From positions 62,001 through 126,000 of the forward strand of contig VCJN01000570.1 in NCBI GenBank assembly GCA_006384855.1: a stretch of 64,000 nucleotides of DNA, in the 5' to 3' direction. The translations under genes and the position numbers were made by a program. Below, in pieces: positions 23,560 through 34,305 of the stretch. Within the stretch, counting starts at the first letter, position 1, and every line of letters begins with the position of its first letter. Below the pieces are notes generated by a model that was not told where the DNA came from, did no database searches, and worked only from the letters and a program-made list of their open reading frames with translations. This DNA comes from Tetraselmis striata (lineage: Eukaryota; Chlorophyta; Chlorodendrophyceae; Chlorodendrales; Chlorodendraceae).

Positions 23560-24625
23560 GCTGTGGTAGTGTGGTGCACCTTTGCATTTTTATACGGCTT
23601 GCTAATTATGTCGCCATTATACGTTCGACTGACAGCCCCCGACTCCAAAAACTAGCACGAGCAACGCACTCCCTGCCCCCGCTGCCGACGAGTTGCAGCC
23701 GGCCTCAAAAGAAGCAACGCCAGTCGCCAAGGTGGGCGGCCTTGCTGCGATGTAATGTTGTTGTCCTGGGCTTCTGTTGTTTTCGGCTTGCTAATTATGT
23801 CGCCATCGCGCGCTCGACCCACAGCCCCCGATTGCAAAGCACGAGCGACGCACCCCATTGCCTTGCTGCCGACGAGTCGCAGCCGGCCTCAAATGAAGCG
23901 ACGCTAGTCGCCACGGTGGGCGGCCTTGCTTCGATGTAAGGCTATGCTAGGCTGTTTTAGTTTTCGACTGGCTAATTATGTTGCCATCGCACGTTCCACC
24001 CACAGCCCCCGAGTGCAAAACGTGGCACAAGCGACGCACCCCCTTCGCCTTGCTGCCGACGAGTCGCAGCCGGCTCGCATGCGCCACCAGTCGCAAGGGT
24101 GGGCGGCTTTGCTGCGATGTAAGGTTAAGCCAGGCTTTTGCAGTTTCCGGCTTGCTAATTATTATGCCGCCATCGCACATTCGACCCACAGCCCCCGAGT
24201 CCCAAACCTTGCACGAGCGACGCATCCCCTCGCCCGATGCTGACGAGTCGCAGCCGGCTTCAACCGAGGCGACGCACGTCGCCAAGGCGGGCGGCCTTGC
24301 TGCGACATAATGATGTTATCCACCTTTGCATTTTTATGGCTTGCTAAATATGTCGCCATCGCGCGTTCGACCCCCCCCCCCCCCCCCCCCCCCGACTGCT
24401 AGCTACACGAGCGACGCACCCAATCGCCTTGCTGTCGGCGAGTCGCAACCGGCCTCAAAAGAAGCGACGCCAGTCGCAAGGTGGGCGGCCTTGCTGCGAT
24501 GTAAGGCTATGTTGGGTTTTTTTAGTTTCCGACTTGCTGATTATGTAGACGCCATCGCACATTCGACCCATACCTCCCGACTGCAAAATCTGGCACGAGC
24601 GACGCACCCGTTGCCCCCGCTGCAA
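23560..24625. repeat. ~185-bp satellite array, block 1 (6 units)
   Basis: Units start at a GCTAATTATGTCGCCATCGC-like anchor at about 23601, 23790, 23971, 24154, 24343 and 24537, a spacing of 181-194 bp. Each unit then has CGTTCGACCCACAGCCCCCG, GAGCGACGCACCCC, CGACGAGTCGCAGCCGGC and AAGCGACGCCAGTCGCCAAG. The fifth unit carries a C23 run at 24371-24393 where other units have a short mixed sequence. Confidence 0.9.
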
Positions 24626-24639
24626 AAGGCCCGAACGAC

Positions 24640-25330
24640 CCTCACAGTTTGCTCACAGTTGCGGCAATCCTTTGGTGAAGCCTGTGCAGGCCGGGAGAAG
24701 CAAAAAGGGAGAAAAGGCAAGGGCAAACGCGGGCACGGTGGTGCTGGCTCCAAGCGCGACTGTGAGGAGCGATCCCGCCGCCGATTATTGCCACTCCCGT
24801 CACTTCCTCTTCACCCACCTCCCCCGGAGCACCGCACAAGTCCGTCCCATCCGCTGCAGTCAAGCCGCCGCGGTCCTGGTCCATCGTTCCCCAGGACGTG
24901 AGGAAGAGGGCGGAGCGCAGGATCGCCAGCTCGACTATGGGGTGGGCACCGCTGAAGTGGTGCCGGGCGCAGCGGAGCCTGAGACCCTGGTGATGTATGC
25001 AAAAGTGCCCGCCATAGATAAAGGTGGATGCACTGCCGGCACCTTCTGGACTCGTCGCAGTCGCAGGAAACCCCATTGTCGCCCGCAGAAACGCACTTCA
25101 GTCGACAACAAACTATGTGGACGGCTTGCAAGAAGCGACAAGGTTGGGGCAGCAATCCTCGCCTACTGTTGGTATACGCGACAATGCGCGCCTGGTGACC
25201 TGGTACTCGGAGTGGCAGTCGTGTTGTATGGCAGTCGTGTTGACGCACCCCCTCGCGTGCCTGCTGCCGAGCCGCAGCCGGCCTCGACAAGGGCGACGCG
25301 AGTCCTCAAGGTGGGTTGGCCCCGTTGCAC
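24640..25330. other. Non-satellite insert between array blocks
   Basis: About 700 bp without satellite units. Plus (24672-25370) and minus (24642-25076) frames are open but carry no domain I recognise. The plus frame has a Lys-rich start and a passage reading ETLVMYAKVPAIDKGG. Confidence 0.4.
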
Positions 25331-25339
25331 GTGTTGCCA

Positions 25340-25640
25340 TTGCGCACCTATTACTTTTACGGCTCGCTAATAGAGTCGAAATCGCACGTTGGCCCCGCAT
25401 ACCCCGAGCGCAGAGGCTTGCCCGAGCGACGCACCCCCTCGAAGCGCTGCTCCCGAGTCGCAGCCGGCCTCGACAGGGGCGCCTCATGTCGCCAAGGTGG
25501 GTTGGACCCGCTGCACCTTTGTTGCCGTTGCGCACTTGTTACTTTTACGGCATGCTAATTGAGTCGCCATCGCACGTTGGCCCCCGCAGACCCCAAGCGC
25601 AAAAGCTGGCCCGAGCGACGAACCCCCTCGCGGCGCTGCT
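25340..25640. repeat. ~185-bp satellite array, block 2 (2 diverged units)
   Basis: Anchors at about 25366 and 25554. These units are the most diverged (TTACTTTTACGGC before the anchor, GAGTCGAAATCG or GAGTCGCCATCG after it). Confidence 0.8.
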
Positions 25641-25656
25641 CCTAACCCGCATGCCA

Positions 25657-26000
25657 AACGCTCTCGTCGCGTGGCGGCCCTGGCCATTGGACCTAGCCGG
25701 GCCGATACGCAATAAGTGGCGGGTCAGGGGCAGGGCCCGCCAGCGGCAGACATGTTGCCGAGCTTGGCGGCTGCCGCTGGCGATGCGGCCGAGGGCTGGC
25801 CTACGCCTAGCGATAGCCACGCGGGGGAGAGCGGCGGGCAGGGAGCCGGCGCGTCGGCAGCCACACTCTCTGGACTTGCGCTTGCATTAGGCGGTGGTGA
25901 GGGCGTGCCGGATGCCAGCGGCTCGGAGGCTAAAGGCGCGACAACCACCACGCCCATTGTAAGAGATGCGGAAAAGGCGGGATGGAGGGCAGGGTGGAGA
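25657..26000 (+). repeat. Duplicated block copy 2
   Basis: Near-identical copy of 23178-23517, again lying directly before a satellite block. Relative to copy 1 it shows one 3-base gain (near 25762) and one 3-base loss (near 25931), plus substitutions, one of which creates a TAA in the frame open in copy 1. A G16 run follows at 26001-26016. Confidence 0.85.
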
Positions 26001-26029
26001 GGGGGGGGGGGGGGGTTGGCCGTGCTGCG

Positions 26030-27870
26030 ATATAATGTTGTGGTGCACCTTTGTATTTTATACGGCTTGCTAATTATGTCGCCATTACACGTTCGACTGA
26101 CAGCCCCCGACTCCAACAACTAGCACGAGCAACGCACTCCCTGCCCCCGCTGCCGACGAGTTGCAGCCGGCCTTAATAGAAGCAACGCCAGTCGCCAAGG
26201 TGGGCGGCCGTGCTGCGATGTAAGGTTATCCTGGGCTTCTGTTGTTTTTGGCTTGCTAATTATGTCGCCATCGCACGTTCGACCCAACAGCCCCCAATTG
26301 CAAAAGCTGGCACGAGCGACGCACCCCCTTGCCTTGTTGCCGACGAGTCGCAGCCGGCCTCAAATGAAGCGACGCCAGTCGCCAAGGTGGACGGCCTTGC
26401 TGTGATGTAAGGCTATGGGTTATGGGCTCATGTAGTTTCCGGCTTGCTAATTATTATGCCGCCATCGCACGTTCCACCCACAGCCCCCGAGCGACGCACC
26501 CCCTCGCCTTGCTGCCGACGAGTCGCAGCCGGCTCGCAAGAGGCGCCGGGAGTCGCCAAGGTGGGTGACCTTACTGCGATGTTGTAAGGCTATGCTAGGT
26601 TGTTTCGTTAGTTTCCGACTTGCTAATTATGTCGCCATCGCACGTTCGTCCGACGGCCCCCGAGTGCAAAAGCTGGCACGAGCGACGCACCACCTCGCCT
26701 TGCTACCGACGAGTCGCAGCCGGCTTGCAAGAGGCGCCGCGAGTCGCCAAGGTGGGCGGCCTTTCTGCGAGGTAAGGCTATGCTAGGCTGTTTCAGTTTT
26801 CGGCTTGGTAATGATAATGTCGCCATCGCACATTCGACCCACAGCCCCCGAGTGCAAAAGCTTGCACAAGCGACGCATCTCCTCGCCCGCCGCCAACGAG
26901 TCGCAGCCGCCCTCAAAAGAAGCGACGCACGTCGCCAAGGTGGTCGGCCTTGCTGCGACATAATGTTGTTGTCCACCTTTGCATTTTTATGGCTTGCTAC
27001 TTATGTCGCCATCGCACGTTCGACCCACAGCCCCCGAGCGACGCACTCCCTCGCCTTGCTGCCGACGAGTCGCAGCCGGCCTCAAATGAAGCGACGCCAG
27101 TCGCCAAGGTGGACGGCCTTGCTGTGATGTGAGGCTATGGGATATGGGCTCATGTAGTTTCCGGCTTGCTAATTTTGTCGCCATCGCACGTTCCACCCAC
27201 AGCCCCCGAGCGACGCACCCCCTCGCCTTGCTGCCGACGAGTCGCAGCCGGCTCGCAAGAGGCGCCGGGAGTCGCCAAGATGGGTGACCTTACTGCGATG
27301 CTGTAAGGCTATGCTAGGTTGTTTTAGTTAGTTTCCGACTTGCTAATTATGTCGCCATCGCACGTTCGTCCGACGGCCCCCGAGTGCAAAAGCTGGCACG
27401 AGCGACGCACCACCTCGCCTTGCTACCGACGAGTCGCAGCCGGCTTGCAAGAGGCGCCGCGAGTCGCCAAGGTGGGCGGCCTTTCTGCGAGGTAAGGCTA
27501 TGCTAGGCTGTTTCAGTTTTCGGCTTGCTAATTATAATGTCGCCATCGCACATTCGACCCACAGCCCCCGAGTGCAAAAGCTGGCACAAGCGACGCATCT
27601 CCTCGCCCGCCGCCAACGAGTCGCAGCCGCCCTCAAAAGAAGCGACGCACGTCGCCAAGGTGGTCGGCCTTGCTGCGACATAATGTTGTTGTCCACCTTT
27701 GCATTTTTATGGCTTGCTACTTATGTCGCCATCGCACGTTCGACCTACCCACATCCCCCCGACTGCTAGCTGCACGAGCGACGTACCCCCTCGCCTTGCT
27801 GCCGCATAGTCGCAAGCGGCCTCAAAAGAAGCGACGCCAGTCGCAAGGTGGGCGGCCTTGCTGCAATGTA
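26030..27870. repeat. ~185-bp satellite array, block 3 (10 units, higher-order repeat)
   Basis: Anchors at about 26068, 26255, 26446, 26622, 26807, 26996, 27168, 27342, 27527 and 27716. Units 26446-27167 and 27168-27870 form two copies of a four-unit, ~720-bp higher-order repeat: corresponding units are nearly identical, whereas neighbours within a set differ clearly. Both sets end with the same variant (GCATTTTTATGGCTTGCTAC). Confidence 0.9.
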
Positions 27871-27930
27871 TCCGTTGGTTCAACCGCAGGTGACTGCTAC
27901 CTGCACGCGGAAATTTTTTGAGGAGGGGCA

Positions 27931-28330
27931 TCATACCTTTGTAGCCGCCCAGGCATACAAGAACCGCCAATTAGTAGAGAGGCCTGAGATTACCGACTTG
28001 ACCGCTTTGTAGTCGGCATATTCAGTGTGGCCGTCTTCGGCAGGAAGCCAGTGACCGATATGGTGTGGCTGTACCTCAGCCCCAGCCGGGGTGGGCCGTG
28101 TGGCCCCTGCAACTGCCGTGTCGGAACGCTTAGCGCTGCCTTGCATACCGGGGCTGCCTGCGGCACCCTCTTCAGACGCCACTACTTCGGCCAAAGACGC
28201 AGGGGGGCGCTGGCCACCCCCCCTTAACGACTCTTCCAAGGTCGCAACATCACGCAAGGCTGCCCCACGCGAGGAGACGGGCATACCCGACGGCAGACCC
28301 GATACAACTTGTTGCCATCTCGAGAACTTC
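27931..28330 (-). other. Open frame, possible element remnant
   Basis: Minus-strand frame, 28284 to 27931 and open further upstream, ending at TGA just inside the array edge. It includes PHHIGHWLPAEDGHTEYADY and ISGLSTNWRFLYAWAATKV. Composition is less biased than in neighbouring shadows. It may be part of a retroelement structural protein; I do not recognise it. Confidence 0.3.
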
Positions 28331-28639
28331 CCTACTCAACATTCCCTCATGATCTTGAATGAGTTCCCGCACCTCCCCAAGTGCAGCGCGAAGTTCGTGT
28401 ATAGTCCGCAAGGGGGAACCCATACTGACCCCGCAGCCCTACTTCCTACTTGTTTCAGCGAGAACTGTTAGACAGGTGTGGGAGGCGGAGAACTGCCTCG
28501 ACTTCGCGGCAACCTACCTACCTACCTACCTTCGGAGAACCTGCCTCGACCCGCCGCCTTTGCCTCGTTCCGCCGCCACCAAGTGATCATGTACTTTGTG
28601 CCAGTACACGCGAACCCTAAAAACCTGCACAGGGTTTAA

Positions 28640-28710
28640 AGCTAGTAAATTGCCCCATTTTGAGTGAGTCATAAGTGAAGTATAGTGGCCTCTACCGTTT
28701 ACGCTATAAT
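28640..28710 (-). repeat. Right arm of 71-bp inverted repeat
   Basis: Inverted partner of 22580-22650 (68 of 71 bases). No clear target-site duplication is visible outside the arms. Confidence 0.8.
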
Positions 28711-28970
28711 CTTGTCCCATTCCCCCGTGGGGCTAGGCGCGGCCGTACGCGTCGCTACGGCTTCTCCAGTACAGCAATAAGTACGCAATACTGTTTGGGA
28801 TTCAGCATTTTTTTCTGCGGACATCCGATAACCCCCCCCCTTTAGGGAGGAACAGGCGCCTAACATTATCAGGCCGGCATGCTTCGCTTTGTTCCTTTCG
28901 CCGTTTCCGAGTTCGGCTCGCTGGTCCCGCACGCTGAGGCCTTCTTTGTGGAGCTCGCGAAAGCTAGACA

Positions 28971-28973
28971 CAA

Positions 28974-29008
<35 letters not shown>
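28971..29008. repeat. (CA)n microsatellite
   Basis: About 17 CA units in otherwise unremarkable intergenic DNA. Confidence 0.95.
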
Positions 29009-29011
<3 letters not shown>

Positions 29012-30024
29012 CAGAAAGTCAGCCAGCTCTTATTGTCTGTGTGGCGCCGCCGTTTCTCCTTGCTCATCAACATGGCACATGCAGACAACGTTCTCGGTAG
29101 GGTGGGGTCGCGGCGGCGCGCGCGGCACGTGATGGTGCTCCTACGCCTACGTCGCGTCGCTCGTCGCCCTGTGTTGCTATGACCCGGGTCATTGGCTGCA
29201 AGGTCGTACTCGCCGCGGCTGATGGCCTACCCAGTAGCGGTGGTCCCCATTGGTTTCGTGTTCCCCTTTCGGTCTTTCTGGTCGTTCCTTGGCTTCAGTG
29301 CTTCCCTTGACCCTTTGGTTCCTAGCAACTTGGCGACTTCGTGGTTCCCTTGCCTCTTCCTTGGTTTTTGGCTCCATGGCCTCCTGCTCGACCTTGGTTT
29401 CAGGCTTATACCTCTCTTTTGCTGGCAACCTTTCGAAGTTGCTGTTAGTTCTGTTTGTAGTGCGCATATATATGTTGAAGCCCTGATGTAAAAATTCCAA
29501 AATTATCACGACAGATCAGTATTATTTAAAAATTATTTATCCGCCCATTCACTTTAGATGGGCTTCGCGACCGGATCGATACGGGTACGGGTCCGCTGCA
29601 ATCGCAACGCCTACAGGTACTAAGCTACAAATGCGGAGGAGTCGACCATTCTTAGAGATCGCGTTCCCGCCGGAAATTTCGAACTGGACGTCGCCGGTGC
29701 TGCCACGTCGCAGTCTCGATACAACTTTGCCGGGCTGGGTACAGGCTCCGAAGCTTTGACCATCAAGCGTCCACCATCGCGCACGCCGGCCGCCGGAATA
29801 CAACGCGCAAACTCTTCGTCGTCTGCATGCTGCGGCGGGCGGCGGTATCACCGCAGCATTTGCCCATAAACCCAACACAACAACAACAATCCGTTGCTCG
29901 TGGCTCACGCGGGAACCCAAATCAGCACGGGGTCGCACATAAGCCCCGCGCACGATTTTTATTTTCACTGTTCGGATACGTCACTCTGCACCTGTAGCAG
30001 GCTCACCAAAAAGCCCAGGGCGCC
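29009..30024. other. Intergenic, upstream of nocturnin-like gene
   Basis: No gene recognised. Open frames on both strands around 29190-29510 and 29549-29968 have no domain. It contains the short repeat at 29441-29490. The promoter of the gene starting at 30025 must lie at the right end, but no motif can be assigned. Confidence 0.45.
29441..29490 (+). repeat. Short dispersed repeat, copy 1
   Basis: GCTGTTAGTTCTGTTTGTAG ... GAAGCCCTGATGTA. The same sequence is inserted at 58267-58321 with a 10-bp target duplication. Confidence 0.65.
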
Positions 30025-32101
30025 ATGCGGGCGGCGCGCTTTCTCAGGACGTTCGAGGAGCTGCAGCCGCCAGGCGGAGGGGGCGCGATGGATTCCCCCT
30101 TTTCGCGTCAAATTTCTCCTGGCACTCGACGGCTCCGGGTGCTGCAGTTCAACGTGCTGGCGGATGGGCTGGCGCAGCATGGCAAGTTCGTCAAGGTTGA
30201 TGCCGCCTACCTGTCTGAGATAATATCCAACTACTGCGTGGTCAGACACTGGACGTGTCATGCGCCCCTCTATATCAAGCGAAACACCGCGCCGCTGGGT
30301 CTGATGAGTTACCTGCATGCCTCCATTTGCACGGCTGCACTGCACAGACACCTCCCGAGGCGTTGGAGTGGGAATTCCGGGCGCCGCTGCTTCTACAAGA
30401 GGTGCTGTCATCGAAACCAGACGTCATTTGCCTTCAGGAGGTCAATCGTTATGGTAGGGTACCCGCAGTGGCTGCCACACGCCTTCTCCTGCGGGAAATC
30501 GAGATACTGACCCTCTCAGCGCATGACAGCGCTGGGTGGCCACTGACCAACTGTCATGACGGCGTCTCCTGGCTTATCCGCCATGAACCACCTTTACACA
30601 TGTACTGTGGCATGGGCATGCAGGAGACAGTTTCCAGCCCAAGCTGGAGGCTGCAGGATACCGTGGGGTGTTTGCGCCAAAGATTCCCTCGCCCGCAGAA
30701 CGATATGGCTACCCGGGGGACGGATGCTGTATTTTCTACTCCTTGGACAGGCTCGCACCTGTAGCCGAGCCAATCAGTACGCGCCTACATCATCCAAAGC
30801 TGTCATTTCATATACGCTCTTCATTCTCTTCTGTGGTCTTGTTGTCGCTCTTCACGACATGCATGCATGCCAGTACGCTCACTTCCTGACCTGAGAACCG
30901 CTTCCCCAGGCAGGCGATACCTTGACGAGGGCGGACAGAGCACAAGCCAGGTGAGAAGTGTGCCATCCATCAAGCTACTGCGCTGTGCCATTGTTGCGTG
31001 TCGTAGTCTTTATAACAGTCTTCCAGGGTGTAACGCAGTTGTTGGGCGCGTGCAGGGATTTCTGGCATGGCCTTTACGCGATCGCGCCACAGAGTCCACG
31101 ATGCTGATTGCCACCACACACCTCAAGGCCAAACTGCCAGGCGAAGCGATTCGGTGCCAGCAGGTATACTATCGGACACGCTTTGCATAGTCAAACCACC
31201 CCTGGGTCCAGTCTATTAATGCATGATATACCGTAGAGTTGCATACAATCCACGGGGCCAAAACATAATGAATTGTTTTGCACCTTCGCGTCGGAGTATT
31301 CATGCTGTATTTGTGCTGAATTCTGACTTATTTCTCCATTTTAATAATTTCCTCTCCCGGGGGGGGGGAAGGGTCGATGTTATTTATCCGCAGACAGTTT
31401 GTGTTTGTACGGTATGTGATGCGCACGAAAACATCGATGAACTGACAGGCCAAGCAGCTCATGGAGCAGCTAAAGGAGATTCAGGCAGACTTGGTGGCTA
31501 CTGGCCACCTCAATGGGGCAAAGCCGCCAGGCAACACATCGCCTTGCCATATGGTACTGACAGGCGACTTCAACACAACTGAGGAGTCGGAGGTCTTTCA
31601 GGTGGTTTGCCCCCTTGCCCCTGCCTGAAGTTGAGTGCTGGATATTGGGGTGATCCGCCTGGAAGAAGCTCACCTTTCCCTTTGGGGGTGTTGTTATTGG
31701 CAGAGCCTTCGGGATGTGGGGCTGCAAAGTCTGTGGGACTACAAACCCACCAAGGGAGCATCAACAAATTTCACCACATGGAAGTTCCGCCCAGTGGATG
31801 ATGGCAGCATACGCGATGTAAAGCGTGTGATAGACTACATATGGTATGGACCACCAGACATGCTGGTAACACTGTCATACACTGATGTCATGAACGCGCC
31901 AATCGATGTGAGAGGCTGCTCTGACAATTTGGTTGTGGATTGTTGTGCAGGTTCTCGACAGGCCTGACCGCTGTACGGCGATGGGCTCCCCTATCCTCTG
32001 AGACCATTGGCGCAAAGGCCTTGCCATCGCCAAACTATGCCTCTGATCACATTGCAGTATGTTGCGACCTAATGGAAGTTGGCAACGATGAGGAGGCTTA
32101 G
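30025..32101 (+). CDS. Nocturnin/CCR4-like EEP-family nuclease or phosphatase, eight exons
   Basis: Endonuclease/exonuclease/phosphatase-fold enzyme, closest in motif order to nocturnin (mRNA 3' end or NADP(H) phosphatase activity in that family). Exons: 30025-30195, 30348-30453, 30624-30776, 30910-30950, 31056-31163, 31458-31601, 31704-31865 and 31951-32101, about 345 residues, with all introns GT-AG and phases consistent up to exon 7. Catalytic motifs in order: LQFNVLADGLA, PPEALEWEFR, CLQEVNRY (metal-binding Glu), GDGCCIFYS, ATTHLKAK, LTGDFNTT, FTTWKFRP, IDYIWYG and LPSPNYASDH (catalytic Asp-His). Exon 4 is only 41 nt. In exon 8 the frame must change by one base between the GSPI codons and the ALPSPNY motif, so either a splice is misplaced, there is a base error, or the copy is frameshifted. 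Confidence 0.85.
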
Positions 32102-32439
32102 TGGACGCCCTGTGACACGCCGTGATACACCAGGCTACAGGTACATCTTCTCATCAGGATATTGGTCGCAGCAGTCATGAATATAGTTTTGACGCTTAAC
32201 AACTCGGATTATTAAGATCTCTTGCGATTTGATATACATGTATAACGCCATACATAATGTTTCAGCATGCGCAAGCAACGATATGTGGCACTGTTGCTGT
32301 CAAAGTGAGGGTGCCAGCATTAGTTTTTAAGGCTAAAGAAAATTGTTTCCCTCAATGATGAGTGGCTTGCGCCCGCTGACTGGACCCTGCCATTTGCTCC
32401 GAAGCTGGCGGAATGGGGTGGGTTTTAATACCCTGCCCT

Positions 32440-33010
32440 GCAATTTGATTGATTGATTTCGCGTGCGTGTCCTGAACCCCCCGCTTCTGCATGGGGGAAT
32501 GGACCCTGGTGGCGCGTCCCGGGGATTGCGGCTACTGAGGCCGAGAAAGACAAGTTGCGGTAGGGTTGTGCCTCTTCCCTGACGTTTCGTGATCCCTTTG
32601 TGCTGGAGGATCGCGGCCGGCGAGGGAAGGCCGGTTTGACCGTGGTCGAGTCTTTGCGGTGCTATTTGCCATGCGCACCTACCCCGGGGACCTTTCCGCT
32701 TTCGGACGTGCTTCCTCCATGAACATTCCGAGTAAGGTCTAGGCAATTACCATGCCAATCGTCCGTGGATTTCCGTCAGTACATGTTGCGGTCTCGGCGA
32801 GTGTTGTTGCAAGGCGTGTATGCTTGATTATCAGTGATGTTGATAATCCCTTCTGCATGGTAGGGATTATCTCTTCGGAATTCTCGCTACGAAGGTGCTC
32901 AGAAGATTATGTGAGGCTCCCGCATGCTGTGCTGCCCGAGCGTTCTCATCTTCCTCTTCTGCTACCGGTGCTGCTTCGTTCTCACTCGCGCAGTCGCTGT
33001 AGCGACTGAC
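32440..33010 (+). pseudogene. Degenerate REL-type LINE fragment
   Basis: Diverged copy of 48250-48777. It retains LIDFACVS at about 32449-32472, followed at once by a stop, then blocks matching GTGGTCGAGTCTTTGCGGTG and the terminal CGCAGTCGCTGTAG. Heavily mutated and non-functional. Confidence 0.6.
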
Positions 33011-34204
33011 CCCTAGTGGGCATTTATTTAGCAGGGTTTCACGTCTCTTAATTAGGTAATCTTCTAATTACCTATACCTTCCAGTCTTCTGGCAGATGCG
33101 CTCATTATGTTATTGCAGTCTTTTACGTTACAGCGTGCGCTAATATAATAACTACACTTAGCTCAGCATGTACTCATAAATATACCCTACCACATAGGTC
33201 CCATACCCTTAATTTGTCGGAATTCGGATTCCACAGCGGTAGAAGCTCATAACCTGAACATAGGGTTTATGACCTGAAACCCTGGTATGTTATACCTTTA
33301 TGTTCAGTCTTTGTCGTCATAGGATTAAATGATGCGCGAAGGTCGTTCAACCCGCGTGCAACGGGATTGGCCATACTGGCCGGCGTTTCTGTTTCGCTCA
33401 CAATGCAGGGGTTGGCACCCCACACGTGCCGCCGCACATGCACCTACAAGCAGACTGCCTTATGGCGGGCGGATGGCCATGGATTGTTGAAGTAACATGC
33501 CGGCAGGGGCCTTGGCTAGTGGTGGTGGGTTGGATCATTCGGTGGAATAATGCACTTTTGACCCTTGCTTGACAACAACGAACAAGGAAACAGTAACCTT
33601 GCTTGACAACAAGTGAGTGCTCATGCCGTCGCGAGGAACGCTCTGACGAAATAAGTATCGTTAAAATTCCCATTTTAATGGACAGCCGGAAGCTCTGCCC
33701 CAAGCGGGTCCGCCATATGGACGTCTTGGCACCTAAAACCTGCCCTAAGATAACGATTGTAAAAATGCTCGGTTTGGATCGTATAGTACGAGCAGCCACA
33801 TTTACCAGCACCCACCCGGCCACTAGGCTAGGCCCCACCTGGCCACCAGGCCAGTACCCACCTGGCCGGGCCCGCCCACCATGGCCTGCAAGCAATGTGC
33901 GTCTCATTGCGCAGCAATCATCGAGGTTGTGATAGCGTGTTGGGTGCACTTCAACAAACACCACTCATATTTGGGACAGGCTCCCTTCGAGCGGCGATAT
34001 GCATGAACACATGCTGATGTGTGCCACAGTGCCACGCTTTCTCAATGTCGTTTTCGCATCATGCCTATAAACGCAACATAGGGAGAGTATTAGAATAATT
34101 TGCAATTCACGCCATTCCCAGCTCGCGACGCCGCGTGCATTGGGTGCTGTTGGCATGCATTTATGCGTCACCATAAAATGGGTACCATCATAATACGGCA
34201 AGGG
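33011..34204. other. Intergenic, nothing recognised
   Basis: Open frames on both strands at 33398-33964 have no domain. The 16-mer CCTTGCTTGACAACAA occurs twice near 33563 and 33597, and a GGCC/CCACCTGG-rich stretch lies at 33825-33880. Confidence 0.45.
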
Positions 34205-34305
34205 GGTCGTAGGTCTGGCATGCAGTTGGCGCAAGGGGTCAAGTGCTGCAGCGGCTTCGGCCGATGTCCCCGGGGCGAACTTTACTTTTACTTTTACGGC
34301 GAGGG
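34205..34305 (+). mobile_element. tRNA-derived SINE, copy C (3' part only)
   Basis: Matches the 3' ~100 bp of the SINE: GTCGTAGGTCTGGCATGC, GCGGCTTCGGCCGATGT, then GGGGCGAACTTTACTTTTAC. The head is missing, as expected of a 5'-truncated retroposed copy. Confidence 0.65.

Noticed and set aside
23560-27870. CRISPR array
   Set aside because: Units are ~185 bp and similar throughout, with no short repeat/unique spacer pattern, and the DNA is eukaryotic.
22600-28690. CACTA (EnSpm) transposon ends at the inverted repeats
   Set aside because: CACTATA occurs inside the arms, but similarity extends 22 bp outside it, no 3-bp target duplication is seen and no CACTA transposase was found.
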